Assembly (NCBI GenBank): GCA_022728415.1
Contig: JAIJJM010000087.1
Coordinates: forward strand, 1-7,951
From: Collinsella sp.
GTDB lineage: Bacteria; Actinomycetota; Coriobacteriia; Coriobacteriales; Coriobacteriaceae
Reading direction: 5' to 3'
Length of the DNA: 7,951 nt
Below the pieces are notes generated by a model. The model was not told where the DNA came from. It saw only the letters and a program-made list of their open reading frames with translations, and did not search any database. Position 1 is the first letter of the stretch. Each line of letters opens with the position of its first letter. The position numbers and the translations under genes were made by a program. Shown here piece after piece: positions 1 to 4,997 of this stretch.

Positions 1-496
1 CGACCTGGCCGTGCAGCAGACGGTAGTCAAGACGCGCGAGGACAATCTTGGCGGGACCAGCGTTGCGGCGGGGCGCCTTAGCCTTCTTGGCGGGAGCCGC
101 GGCAACCTCGACCGGGGCATTGGGGTTGGTCAGACCGGTACGGGCCTCGTTGATGAGGGCCGCGAGCTCGGCGCCTTTGACGGGGGCGGGGCTCATAGCG
201 AGCGTCAGCGCCAGCGGAATGTTGAAACCGCTGATCACCGTGAATGCCGCACCGTTGCGGGAAAGCTCGACCATGCTGTTGTTGACCGAGCTGCCGAGCA
301 TATCGGTTAGCACATATACGGTGTCGTCCGCATTGAACGTGGCGATCATAGTCTCAACCTTATTGGTGATGGGTTCCTTGTCGTCACGAGCAAGCGACAC
401 GACGTGGACGTTCGACACGTCGCCGAGAACCATCTCGAGCGTGTCTTTGGCGCCTGCAGCCAGACCGCCATGAGATGCGAGAATGATCTGATTCAT
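1..496 (-). CDS. Mannose-family PTS EIIA-EIIB fusion protein, C-terminus cut off by window edge
   Basis: This is the phosphotransfer subunit of a mannose-family phosphotransferase system, working on the cytoplasmic face of the membrane with EIIC/EIID partners not in the window. 165 residues are visible. Residues 1-120 form an EIIA-Man domain: MNQIILASHGGLAAG at the start carries the expected phospho-His9, and YVLTDMLGSS follows near residues 61-70. Residues about 124-150 are an Ala/Pro/Lys linker. The EIIB domain then begins with IVLARLDYRLLHGQV, whose His162 matches the EIIB active-site histidine in the usual DxRxxHGQ motif. The ATG at 496 follows a strong AAGGAGGAGG ribosome site at 501-510. 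The gene lies downstream of the EamA gene on the same strand. The substrate cannot be read from these domains. The SIS deglycase-like gene nearby suggests a glycated amine, but mannose, fructose or an amino sugar remain possible. Family assignment is firm and substrate is inference. Confidence 0.93.
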   Translation of the reverse strand, partial: MNQIILASHGGLAAGAKDTLEMVLGDVSNVHVVSLARDDKEPITNKVETMIATFNADDTVYVLTDMLGSSVNNSMVELSRNGAAFTVISGFNIPLALTLAMSPAPVKGAELAALINEARTGLTNPNAPVEVAAAPAKKAKAPRRNAGPAKIVLARLDYRLLHGQV

Positions 497-570
497 CTTG
501 CCTCCTCCTTTTCATTATGGTCATTATAACGTCTTATACGTTGCTTATATTGCTAATTAGTATAAAGACC
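497..570 (-). promoter_or_regulatory. Leader and candidate promoter of the PTS EIIAB gene, with phased TTATA repeats
   Basis: On the minus strand a strong Shine-Dalgarno (AAGGAGGAGG, 501-510) sits 4 bases before the start codon. Two possible -10 boxes are visible: TATAAT (523-528) and TATACT (559-564). Neither has a good -35 at the normal distance. The AT-rich stretch contains TTATA (plus-strand reading) at 524, 534 and 545, spaced 10-11 bp apart. This phasing would put the repeats on one helix face and may mark a regulator site. No sigma-54 promoter (GG/GC, 10 bp apart), often seen before mannose PTS operons, was found. The exact promoter is uncertain. Confidence 0.4.
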
Positions 571-679
571 GTTTGCGGGTGAAAATCGACCGTTGACGGG
601 TTTAACGTACTTGAAACGTTGGGGCTGGGTATGCCGGCGCTGGCTGGATAACCCCAGGTCAGACCCTGCGCGCAATCTT

Positions 680-1762
680 CTATCGCACGAAGTACCAGGG
701 GCTTTCCTGCACGGTGGGCTCCAGAGCAATGCCCGTGCGCTCGCGGAACAGATCCATGTCCTGCGATTTCTCCGTCCACCACGCGTTGGGCTTAAAGGTC
801 ATGCTCTCGACAATACGTTTGACAATGACGCTGTTGCGCAGCTTGGAGAGGTCGGTGTTCATAATCAGGATGGACATGAGCACCAGCACAATACCCAGGA
901 CCTTGATCGCGCCGGCGGGCTCGGCATAGACGCCAATACCGACCAGAACGGTCGCCACGGTTTCGAACGAAGCCACGACCGGCACCTTCGACGTCTCAAG
1001 ATCCATCGAAAGGCCTTGCATATAGAAGATGTACGCAAGAGCTGTCGGAATAAAGCCAAAGCCCCCGAACAGCAGAATGAGCTGCGGGGACATTGCCGAG
1101 GCCATATCGGACCACGGAGCCGAAAGCACTGCCATAAAGCATCCACCAAAGACAAAGCCCCAAAACGTCACCGCCAGCGGATGCAGCGTCTTGGTGGCCA
1201 TGCGGCTAAACACAGCCAGCAGCGCACCGCAAAGTCCGGCGATCACACCCGACGCGACGCCCCAAGCCGAGAAATGGAAACCGGACAGGTCGCCGCTCGT
1301 CACCGCGAGCACGCAACCCACAGTGTTGAAGACGATGGCGACGAGCTTGTTGGGGGTCACGTCCTCGCGATAAAGCACGCGGCCGAGCACGACGCCAAAC
1401 ACCGGCGAGGTGTAGAGCAGCACCGAGGCCGTGGACATACCCACCTCGCCCATGCACTCGTAATAGCACGTGTTGGCGGCGGCCAAACCGACGATACCGA
1501 CAAGCGCGCAGGGAACAAGCTCTTTAGGGCTTGCCTTGAACAGCGTCATGGGACCCGAGGCTTTTCCCTCACGAGCACCTCCCTGGCAGCCCATAAATGC
1601 CAAGACCGGAGCCATCAAGACGGCACCCGACAACAGGCGAAAGGCCGCCATGCTCTGAGACGAAACGCCCAGGGCCGATATTCCGTTAACAAAGATTCCG
1701 ATGGTGCCCCACATAAGCGCGGCGATCAGCACCAGCACATAGCCCAGATTGCTTTTCTTCAA
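680..1762 (-). CDS. EamA/DMT-superfamily transporter with a long C-terminal tail
   Basis: This is a drug/metabolite-transporter-type inner-membrane permease of about 360 residues with two EamA repeats and roughly ten hydrophobic helices. Helix 1 starts GYVLVLIAALMWGTIGIFV. The first repeat ends with the typical YREDVTPNKLVAIV segment and the second with ASFETVATVLVG followed by a hydrophobic helix. I chose a TTG start at 1762: GAGGAGG (1768-1774) lies 5 bases upstream, whereas the in-frame ATG at 1798 has no ribosome site and would only add 12 polar residues. After the last helix a polar tail of about 59 residues (KPNAWW, RERTGIALEP, ending ESPWYFVR) extends past the usual 290-310-residue length. 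The gene lies between the SIS gene and the PTS gene, on their strand. Family members export amino acids, amines or metabolites. Efflux of the amine released from a glycated substrate is possible but unproven. The substrate is unknown. Confidence 0.88.
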   Translation of the reverse strand: MKKSNLGYVLVLIAALMWGTIGIFVNGISALGVSSQSMAAFRLLSGAVLMAPVLAFMGCQGGAREGKASGPMTLFKASPKELVPCALVGIVGLAAANTCYYECMGEVGMSTASVLLYTSPVFGVVLGRVLYREDVTPNKLVAIVFNTVGCVLAVTSGDLSGFHFSAWGVASGVIAGLCGALLAVFSRMATKTLHPLAVTFWGFVFGGCFMAVLSAPWSDMASAMSPQLILLFGGFGFIPTALAYIFYMQGLSMDLETSKVPVVASFETVATVLVGIGVYAEPAGAIKVLGIVLVLMSILIMNTDLSKLRNSVIVKRIVESMTFKPNAWWTEKSQDMDLFRERTGIALEPTVQESPWYFVR

Positions 1763-1803
1763 CGCAGCCTCCTCGGTATTATTTCCAATATGTTTCATGC
1801 TAC

Positions 1804-1830
1804 GTTATAGTCGTTATATACATTTATCAA
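1804..1830 (-). promoter_or_regulatory. Candidate promoter of the EamA transporter gene
   Basis: The minus strand reads TTGATA (1825-1830), a 15-bp spacer, then TATAAC (1804-1809), about 40 bases before the preferred TTG start. The spacer is shorter than ideal. The region also contains TATAACGAC followed directly by TATAACGTA, a 9-bp near-repeat resembling the TATAAGACG motif before the PTS gene, so the two genes may share control. Confidence 0.35.
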
Positions 1831-1864
1831 GACTGAAATCGGCGAACGGGAAATCTCTCGACAC

Positions 1865-1913
1865 AAGGAGTGTCCCCCAACTGCCGGCAGAAAAGGAACG
1901 TCCCCAAGTGCCG
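1865..1913. repeat. Pair of imperfect direct repeats (about 21-23 bp)
   Basis: Two related units lie 28 bp apart, at 1865-1887 and 1893-1913. They share AAGGA, then GTCCCC, then AA, then TGCCG, differing at a few positions and by one extra C in the first. No reading frame covers them. They abut the inverted repeat at 1921-1987, so they may be part of one compound intergenic element. I recall similar GTCCCCAA/TGCCGGCA sequences in Collinsella intergenic DNA, but this is memory and not a search. Confidence 0.65.
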
Positions 1914-1920
1914 CTCTAGC

Positions 1921-1987
1921 AGTTGCGGTGAAATAGTTCTCAAACAGAGGTTTCACGCCCCCGAACAGGAACTATTCCACCGCAACT
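1921..1987. repeat. REP/MITE-like palindromic element with 20-bp arms
   Basis: The left arm (1921-1940) starts AGTTGCGGTG and the right arm (1968-1987) ends CACCGCAACT. The arms are inverted repeats matching at 18 of 20 positions around a 27-base loop, and each mismatch becomes a G-U pair on one of the two strands. It lies downstream of the SIS gene and upstream of the EamA gene. No T-run follows on either strand, so it is not a normal intrinsic terminator. It resembles a dispersed REP-type or non-autonomous palindrome. It may still influence mRNA ends or transcription between its neighbours. Confidence 0.75.
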
Positions 1988-1991
1988 TATG

Positions 1992-2024
1992 AGGGATATT
2001 GGGCTGTTAGGCCGCTCTATCCCT
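1992..2024 (-). other. Hairpin at the 3' end of the SIS gene
   Basis: AGGGATA (1992-1998) and TATCCCT (2018-2024) are perfect 7-bp inverted repeats, with GGC/GCC able to pair inside. The hairpin begins at the last base of the SIS stop codon. No U-tract follows on the minus strand, so termination is doubtful. A role as an mRNA 3'-end stabiliser is possible. Confidence 0.45.
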
Positions 2025-3016
2025 TAGTAGTCCAGCTTCCACATGTAGCGGCGCGTCATGTAGTCCTTGTGGGCGACGGCAGAGAGCGCACGCATGTACA
2101 CATTGTTGAGGATCGGGGCAAAGATCAGGTGGTTGAAGTACTCGCTCACGCTGTCTTTGATGTCGTTGAGCCCGAGCTCCTTGGCGTCGAGCTGATAGAC
2201 GCGCTCGCCACCGTACTGGTTGACGAAGCGGATGCCGCGCTCGTCGTTGCAGCGGCTGCGGCCGACGCTGATGAGCTGGAACAGCGAGGTGCGCTTGTCC
2301 AGGATCTCGAAAGGACCATGGAAGAAGTCGCAAGTGTTGATGGTGCAGGAGTCGATCTGCAGCATCTCCTGCACGTTGCAGATGCTAAAGACGTAGGCGG
2401 CACCAAAAAGCGGGCCCTGAGCCATGACGTTGATGCAGGGCTTGTCGGCGTTCTGCTCAGCCCACTTGGCAGCAAGCGGACGAGTGTACTCGACGGCCTT
2501 GCGATAGATGGGGTCGACCAAGTCGAAAGCGGCCATAGCGGTCTCGTACTCGGCATAGCCCTCGGTCTGCTGCGTGAGCTCCATGGCAATCATGGTCACG
2601 ACGGCAGAGTTGGTGCGGCCCATGCAGGACTCATCGATGGCCAGGCTGTCGTACTGGATCTTGTAGTCGCAGACCTCGGTGAGGCCGGACTCGTCAACAT
2701 AGATGGCGATAGTGCTGGCGCCGTGGTCCTTGGCGACCTGGGCGGCGACGATGGTCTCCTTGGTGCCGCGCATGGACACGACGACGGCCAGGGTGTTCTC
2801 GTTGACGTAGGCCGGGGTGGCGTGCACGAACTCGTTGCTGGTGTAGCTGGAGCTCACGACCTGCGTGGCCTCGTGCTCCATAAAGTACTGGGCAGGATAG
2901 TTGCCGCCGTTGGATCCGCCGGCGCCAATCCACACGACGCGCTTGATGCCGCCCTTGTCTGCCTTGTCAGCCAAAACCTGGGAGACGACGTCCTTAACCT
3001 GTTCCTGAGTAGTCAT
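2024..3016 (-). CDS. SIS-domain protein, probable fructosamine-6-phosphate (Amadori product) deglycase, FrlB/FraB-like
   Basis: This is a 330-residue cytoplasmic enzyme with two sugar-isomerase (SIS) domains, about residues 15-150 and 185-315, the usual length for FrlB-type deglycases (about 325-340). The first phosphosugar loop is visible as IGAGGSNGG (30-38), and SMRGTKET (81-88) matches the SxxGxTxET loop. FHGPFEI (232-238) matches the RHGPLEI motif of E. coli FrlB as I recall it. Glu217 lies exactly 16 residues before His233, as do the catalytic Glu214/His230 of Salmonella FraB. The C-terminus RRYMWKLDY resembles the RRYYGGLVEY end of FrlB. Such enzymes split a 6-phosphorylated Amadori compound into glucose 6-phosphate and an amine. 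The acid before His233 is Asp230 where FrlB has Glu. The start ATG has a modest AAAGG site 10 bases upstream. The divergent GntR gene and the nearby PTS support a catabolic role. Glucosamine-type isomerases are the main alternative. Substrate is inferred. Confidence 0.85.
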   Translation of the reverse strand: MTTQEQVKDVVSQVLADKADKGGIKRVVWIGAGGSNGGNYPAQYFMEHEATQVVSSSYTSNEFVHATPAYVNENTLAVVVSMRGTKETIVAAQVAKDHGASTIAIYVDESGLTEVCDYKIQYDSLAIDESCMGRTNSAVVTMIAMELTQQTEGYAEYETAMAAFDLVDPIYRKAVEYTRPLAAKWAEQNADKPCINVMAQGPLFGAAYVFSICNVQEMLQIDSCTINTCDFFHGPFEILDKRTSLFQLISVGRSRCNDERGIRFVNQYGGERVYQLDAKELGLNDIKDSVSEYFNHLIFAPILNNVYMRALSAVAHKDYMTRRYMWKLDY

Positions 3017-3054
3017 CGTGCATCAGCCTTTCTTCTCGTTTGATGCTCTTGATG

Positions 3055-3077
3055 GCATACAAGTTACATACATGTTT
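3055..3077. promoter_or_regulatory. Operator A: tandem 11-bp direct repeats before the SIS gene
   Basis: CATACAAGTTA (3056-3066) is followed directly by CATACATGTTT (3067-3077), matching at 9 of 11 positions. The first 20 bases from 3055 match operator B at 18 of 20. It lies about 40 bp upstream of the SIS start and is a probable binding site for the divergent GntR protein. A GTATG-containing inverted copy, AGTTGTATGC (3092-3101), lies just beyond it. Confidence 0.65.
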
Positions 3078-3091
3078 TAACGATGTCGACT

Positions 3092-3101
3092 AGTTGTATG
3101 C
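3092..3101. promoter_or_regulatory. Inverted partial copy of the operator motif
   Basis: AGTTGTATGC is the reverse complement of GCATACAACT, matching the first eight bases of operators A and B (GCATACAA). It could be a weaker or auxiliary regulator site between A and B. It is short, so chance cannot be excluded. Confidence 0.4.
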
Positions 3102-3194
3102 TATATTTGTCTTAGAAATTTTGCTGATGCGGTTTTCGATAACTCGTTACCAGCAGTTTTATTGTTCTATTAGATATATGCTTGATTAGGCAAG

Positions 3195-3216
3195 CATACA
3201 AGTTAGATACAGGTTA
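3195..3216. promoter_or_regulatory. Operator B: tandem 11-bp direct repeats before the GntR gene
   Basis: CATACAAGTTA (3195-3205) is followed by GATACAGGTTA (3206-3216), matching at 9 of 11 positions. It ends 5 bases before the GntR start codon. A GTATG on the opposite orientation (3220-3224) overlaps that ATG. A promoter-like TTGATT (3182-3187), 16 bp, TAGATA (3204-3209) would be covered by the site, which suggests autorepression, but it would leave a leader of only a few bases. The promoter is uncertain and the repeat is clear. Confidence 0.65.
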
Positions 3217-3221
3217 GTCGT

Positions 3222-3944
3222 ATGAGCGCTTCGTCTGAAAAGAAACTGACCCAATACGAGCGTCTGGCGGGTACGCTGCGCGACCGCATCGCCGCCGGCA
3301 CCTACGCCCGTGGAGACAAGCTGCCGTCCGAGATGGAGCTCATGGACGAATCGGGGCTGTCGCGCAGCACCGTGCGCCATGCCCTTAAGGTGCTCGTCGA
3401 TGAGGGCCTGGTTCGCACCGAGCGCGGGCGTGGCGCCTTTGTGGCCGACACGCCGGCGCTCCACGAGAACAACCTGGTGTTTTCGAGCTACACGGCACAG
3501 GTGCAGGGTCAGGGTATGAAGCCCACCACGCGCACCGTGGACTCAGGCTATGCCAAGGCGGCCGGCAGCATAGCTAAGTTCTTTGACGCCGCCATGGGCA
3601 GCAAGCTCGTCAAACTTGTCCGCCTGCGCTACCTGGACGATGCGCCGCTGTGTCTGGAGACCACCTATTTGCCGCCAAGCTTTGGGTCGCTCATCGATCG
3701 CGATATCAACGGTTCGCTCTACGCCACGCTGCGCCAGGAATTCCATCGCGCGCCGGCACAGGGGCACAAGACCTTTGAGGTGTGCTATGCCTCGCAAAAC
3801 GAGGCATTTTTGCTCAACGTTGAGCGCGGGCAGGCGCTGATCCTGATCACCGACTACGTCTACGACACCGACGGCCGCCCGCTCCATGTCTCCAAGCGCA
3901 TCCAACGCACCGACCGCGCCAAATACACCGAGCCCATCGGCTAG
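3222..3944 (+). CDS. GntR-family (HutC/UTRA subfamily) transcriptional regulator
   Basis: This is a 240-residue cytoplasmic DNA-binding repressor or activator. Residues 8-75 form the GntR winged helix-turn-helix: KLPSE (33-37), recognition helix LSRSTVRHAL (46-55), and the wing ERGRGAFV (67-74). Residues about 85-235 form a UTRA ligand-binding domain of the HutC subfamily, with ETTYLP (146-151) and a C-terminal strand GRPLHVSKRIQ (218-228). UTRA regulators commonly sense phosphosugars. This fits the divergently transcribed SIS deglycase-like gene, whose spacer holds the repeat operators. The ATG at 3222 has a weak AGG (3211-3213) 8 bases upstream, inside operator B, so binding there could block both transcription and ribosome access. 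The gene is complete. Family is certain; ligand (a fructosamine 6-phosphate is the natural guess) and sign of control are inferred. Confidence 0.94.
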   Translation: MSASSEKKLTQYERLAGTLRDRIAAGTYARGDKLPSEMELMDESGLSRSTVRHALKVLVDEGLVRTERGRGAFVADTPALHENNLVFSSYTAQVQGQGMKPTTRTVDSGYAKAAGSIAKFFDAAMGSKLVKLVRLRYLDDAPLCLETTYLPPSFGSLIDRDINGSLYATLRQEFHRAPAQGHKTFEVCYASQNEAFLLNVERGQALILITDYVYDTDGRPLHVSKRIQRTDRAKYTEPIG

Positions 3945-3982
3945 CGCACCAAACGAGGCAAAATGTACCTAATAAACGTTTT

Positions 3983-3994
3983 ACCTGCGGTTTT
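3983..3994. repeat. 12-bp direct repeat, copy 1 (ACCTGCGGTTTT)
   Basis: ACCTGCGGTTTT at 3983-3994 recurs exactly at 4153-4164, inside the 4096-4218 element. Both copies are followed by an AT-rich run ending in TAAA. The outer copy may be the remnant of a second, degenerate element of the same family. Confidence 0.6.
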
Positions 3995-4095
3995 TATAAA
4001 ATCTCAAGCCAGCATGGCACAAGTGCCGGCATCGTCTGGCAATACGCGCCGTCCAAGCTCAACTGTTCCTGCTCAGAATATCCAGCACCGTAAAC

Positions 4096-4218
4096 CTAAG
4101 TGAGTAGACTTTTCGCGACCTGCCGAGCGCACCCAAAACAGCCACCTCCGTGACCTGCGGTTTTACTAAAGCGAATAAGCTTTGTGCTTGCCCCGCGCCA
4201 AAAAGTCTACTCACTTAG
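4096..4218. repeat. MITE-like 123-bp element with perfect 18-bp terminal inverted repeats
   Basis: CTAAGTGAGTAGACTTTT (4096-4113) and its exact reverse complement (4201-4218) bound an 87-base interior. The stem can extend through CGCG at 4114-4117 and 4194-4197, with a 3-base bulge on the right. The interior has no open frame of interest, but holds one copy of the 12-bp direct repeat and a small AAGC/GCTT hairpin (4177-4189). I see no clear target-site duplication. Length, lack of coding capacity and perfect arms suggest a non-autonomous or REP-type repeat. I recall similar GTGAGTAGACTTTT sequences in Collinsella intergenic regions. It sits at the convergent junction and could act as a transcription barrier for both genes. 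Confidence 0.75.
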
Positions 4219-4227
4219 CTCGCAAGG

Positions 4228-4242
4228 CGTCCCGAAGGGACG
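4228..4242. other. Small perfect hairpin CGTCCC-GAA-GGGACG
   Basis: A 6-bp GC-rich stem with a 3-base loop lies just to the right of the 123-bp element. No T-run follows it on either strand, so I do not call it a terminator. Confidence 0.5.
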
Positions 4243-4317
4243 ATTCAGGTCAAAATAGCGTACGAACGCGGCGCTTCTTGCAGCAATTTGATACCGCAAG
4301 ACAGCCAAAAACCTGTC

Positions 4318-4920
4318 CTAAATGGTAGGCTTGAATCCTTGGGCGACAAGTGCGGGGAACCAGGTTGGTTTGGGTTGGTTGGGAATGCGCTCGGCTAGAA
4401 CCAGCTCCATCCAGCACATGTCGTACCAGCGACCGAACTTTTGGGCGCAGCGGTCGAAGGCGCCCACCAGGCGATACCCCATATGGGCATGGAAATCCTG
4501 ACTGTTGTGCGTCAGGTATTCGTCGTCCTTGTCGTGCGGCACGGCGATGAGGGCGCACATGTTGGTGATGCCCAACGCGATCAGGCACTGCTTGAGCGCA
4601 TCATGCAGCTTGCGGCCCAGCCCGCCGTGGCGCACGTCGCGCGCCAGATAGATCGACGTCTCGACCGACCAGTCGTATGCCTCGCGGCTGTTAAGCGGGC
4701 TCACATAGGCATAGCCTACCGGACGCCCGTTCAGCTCCATCACCAGATACGGATAGCGCTTGAGCGTACGCTCGATGCGCCCGGCGAACTCCTCAACGCT
4801 CGGCACCTCGTATTCGCAGGTAATCGCCGTCTGGCGCACATATGGCTCATAGATGGCAAGCAACGCCGGCGCATCATCGGGCGTCGCCAGGCGAATCGTC
4901 GGCTCGGACATCTCGGTCAT
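4318..4920 (-). CDS. GNAT N-acetyltransferase of the phosphinothricin acetyltransferase-like group
   Basis: This is a 200-residue cytoplasmic acetyl-CoA-dependent N-acetyltransferase. TIRLATPDDAPALLAIYEPY (8-27), the ETSIYLARDVR strand (87-97), the CoA pyrophosphate loop RHGGLGRKL (97-105), and the C-terminal KFGRWYDMCWMEL (161-173) together match the PAT/methionine-sulfone acetyltransferase (MddA/YncA) group. The usual NxxSxxLHxxxGF segment appears as NSQDFHAHMGY (139-149), preceded by a charged stretch HDKDDEYLTH. I prefer the ATG at 4920: GGGAGAAGGG lies 4 bases upstream, whereas the in-frame ATG at 4944 lies within the T-tract of the preceding terminator. Members of this group acetylate amino-acid analogues such as methionine sulfoximine or phosphinothricin. 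The natural substrate here is unknown. The gene follows the aldolase gene but is separated from it by that terminator. Confidence 0.88.
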   Translation of the reverse strand: MTEMSEPTIRLATPDDAPALLAIYEPYVRQTAITCEYEVPSVEEFAGRIERTLKRYPYLVMELNGRPVGYAYVSPLNSREAYDWSVETSIYLARDVRHGGLGRKLHDALKQCLIALGITNMCALIAVPHDKDDEYLTHNSQDFHAHMGYRLVGAFDRCAQKFGRWYDMCWMELVLAERIPNQPKPTWFPALVAQGFKPTI

Positions 4921-4936
4921 ACAACCCTTCTCCCTC

Positions 4937-4980
4937 AAAAGCAAAGGCCGCCCTGCACCAAACCCAGGCGTAGGACGGCC
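4937..4980 (-). terminator. Intrinsic terminator after the aldolase gene, immediately before GNAT
   Basis: In minus-strand RNA, GGCCGUCCU (4972-4980) pairs with AGGGCGGCC (4946-4954) through 9 pairs including one G-U, and UUUGCUUUU (4937-4945) follows directly. It lies 17 bases after the aldolase stop codon. The G-U pair exists only on the minus strand (C-A on the plus), which supports function in that direction. It ends 16 bases before the preferred GNAT start, so it may also act as an attenuator of GNAT. Confidence 0.82.
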
Positions 4981-4997
4981 CTCGTCATTGCATCAAG

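Larger units (their letters stand above)
3945..4317. other. 373-bp gene-free space between convergent GntR and GNAT genes
   Basis: No supportable coding region or RNA gene is visible here. The stretch contains an AT-rich segment (3961-4004), a short GGCA/TGCC hairpin (4016-4027), the 123-bp inverted-repeat element (4096-4218), a CGTCCC/GGGACG hairpin (4228-4242), and a 12-bp direct repeat at 3983 and 4153. No classical GC-rich stem followed by a T-run was found for GntR on the plus strand. For the GNAT gene on the minus strand, AGGACAG pairs with CTGTCTT (about 4299-4320) right at the stop codon, without a U-tract. Confidence 0.7.

Noticed and set aside
590..679. Intrinsic terminator after the EamA gene
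   Set aside because: Several overlapping weak stems (TGGGG/CCCCA, CTGG/CCAG) exist, but none is strong or followed by a T-run.
520..680. Sigma-54 promoter before the mannose PTS gene
   Set aside because: These are common for mannose PTS operons, but no GG-10 bp-GC pair with the usual flanking bases was found on the minus strand.
593..1810. Long plus-strand open frame (405 codons) opposite the EamA gene
   Set aside because: It is rich in His, Arg and Gln with no recognisable domain, and is explained as an antisense shadow of a GC-rich gene whose own product is a clear membrane transporter.
2069..3043. Plus-strand open frame (324 codons) opposite the SIS gene
   Set aside because: Low-complexity Gly/Val/Asp/Leu composition and no domain; the minus strand encodes a clear SIS enzyme.
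4096..4218. Insertion sequence with transposase
   Set aside because: The interior is only 87 bases and encodes nothing; it can only be a non-autonomous element or simple repeat.
4921..4944. Upstream ATG at 4944 as the GNAT start
   Set aside because: It lies in the T-tract of the preceding terminator and has no ribosome site, whereas the ATG at 4920 has one at a good distance.
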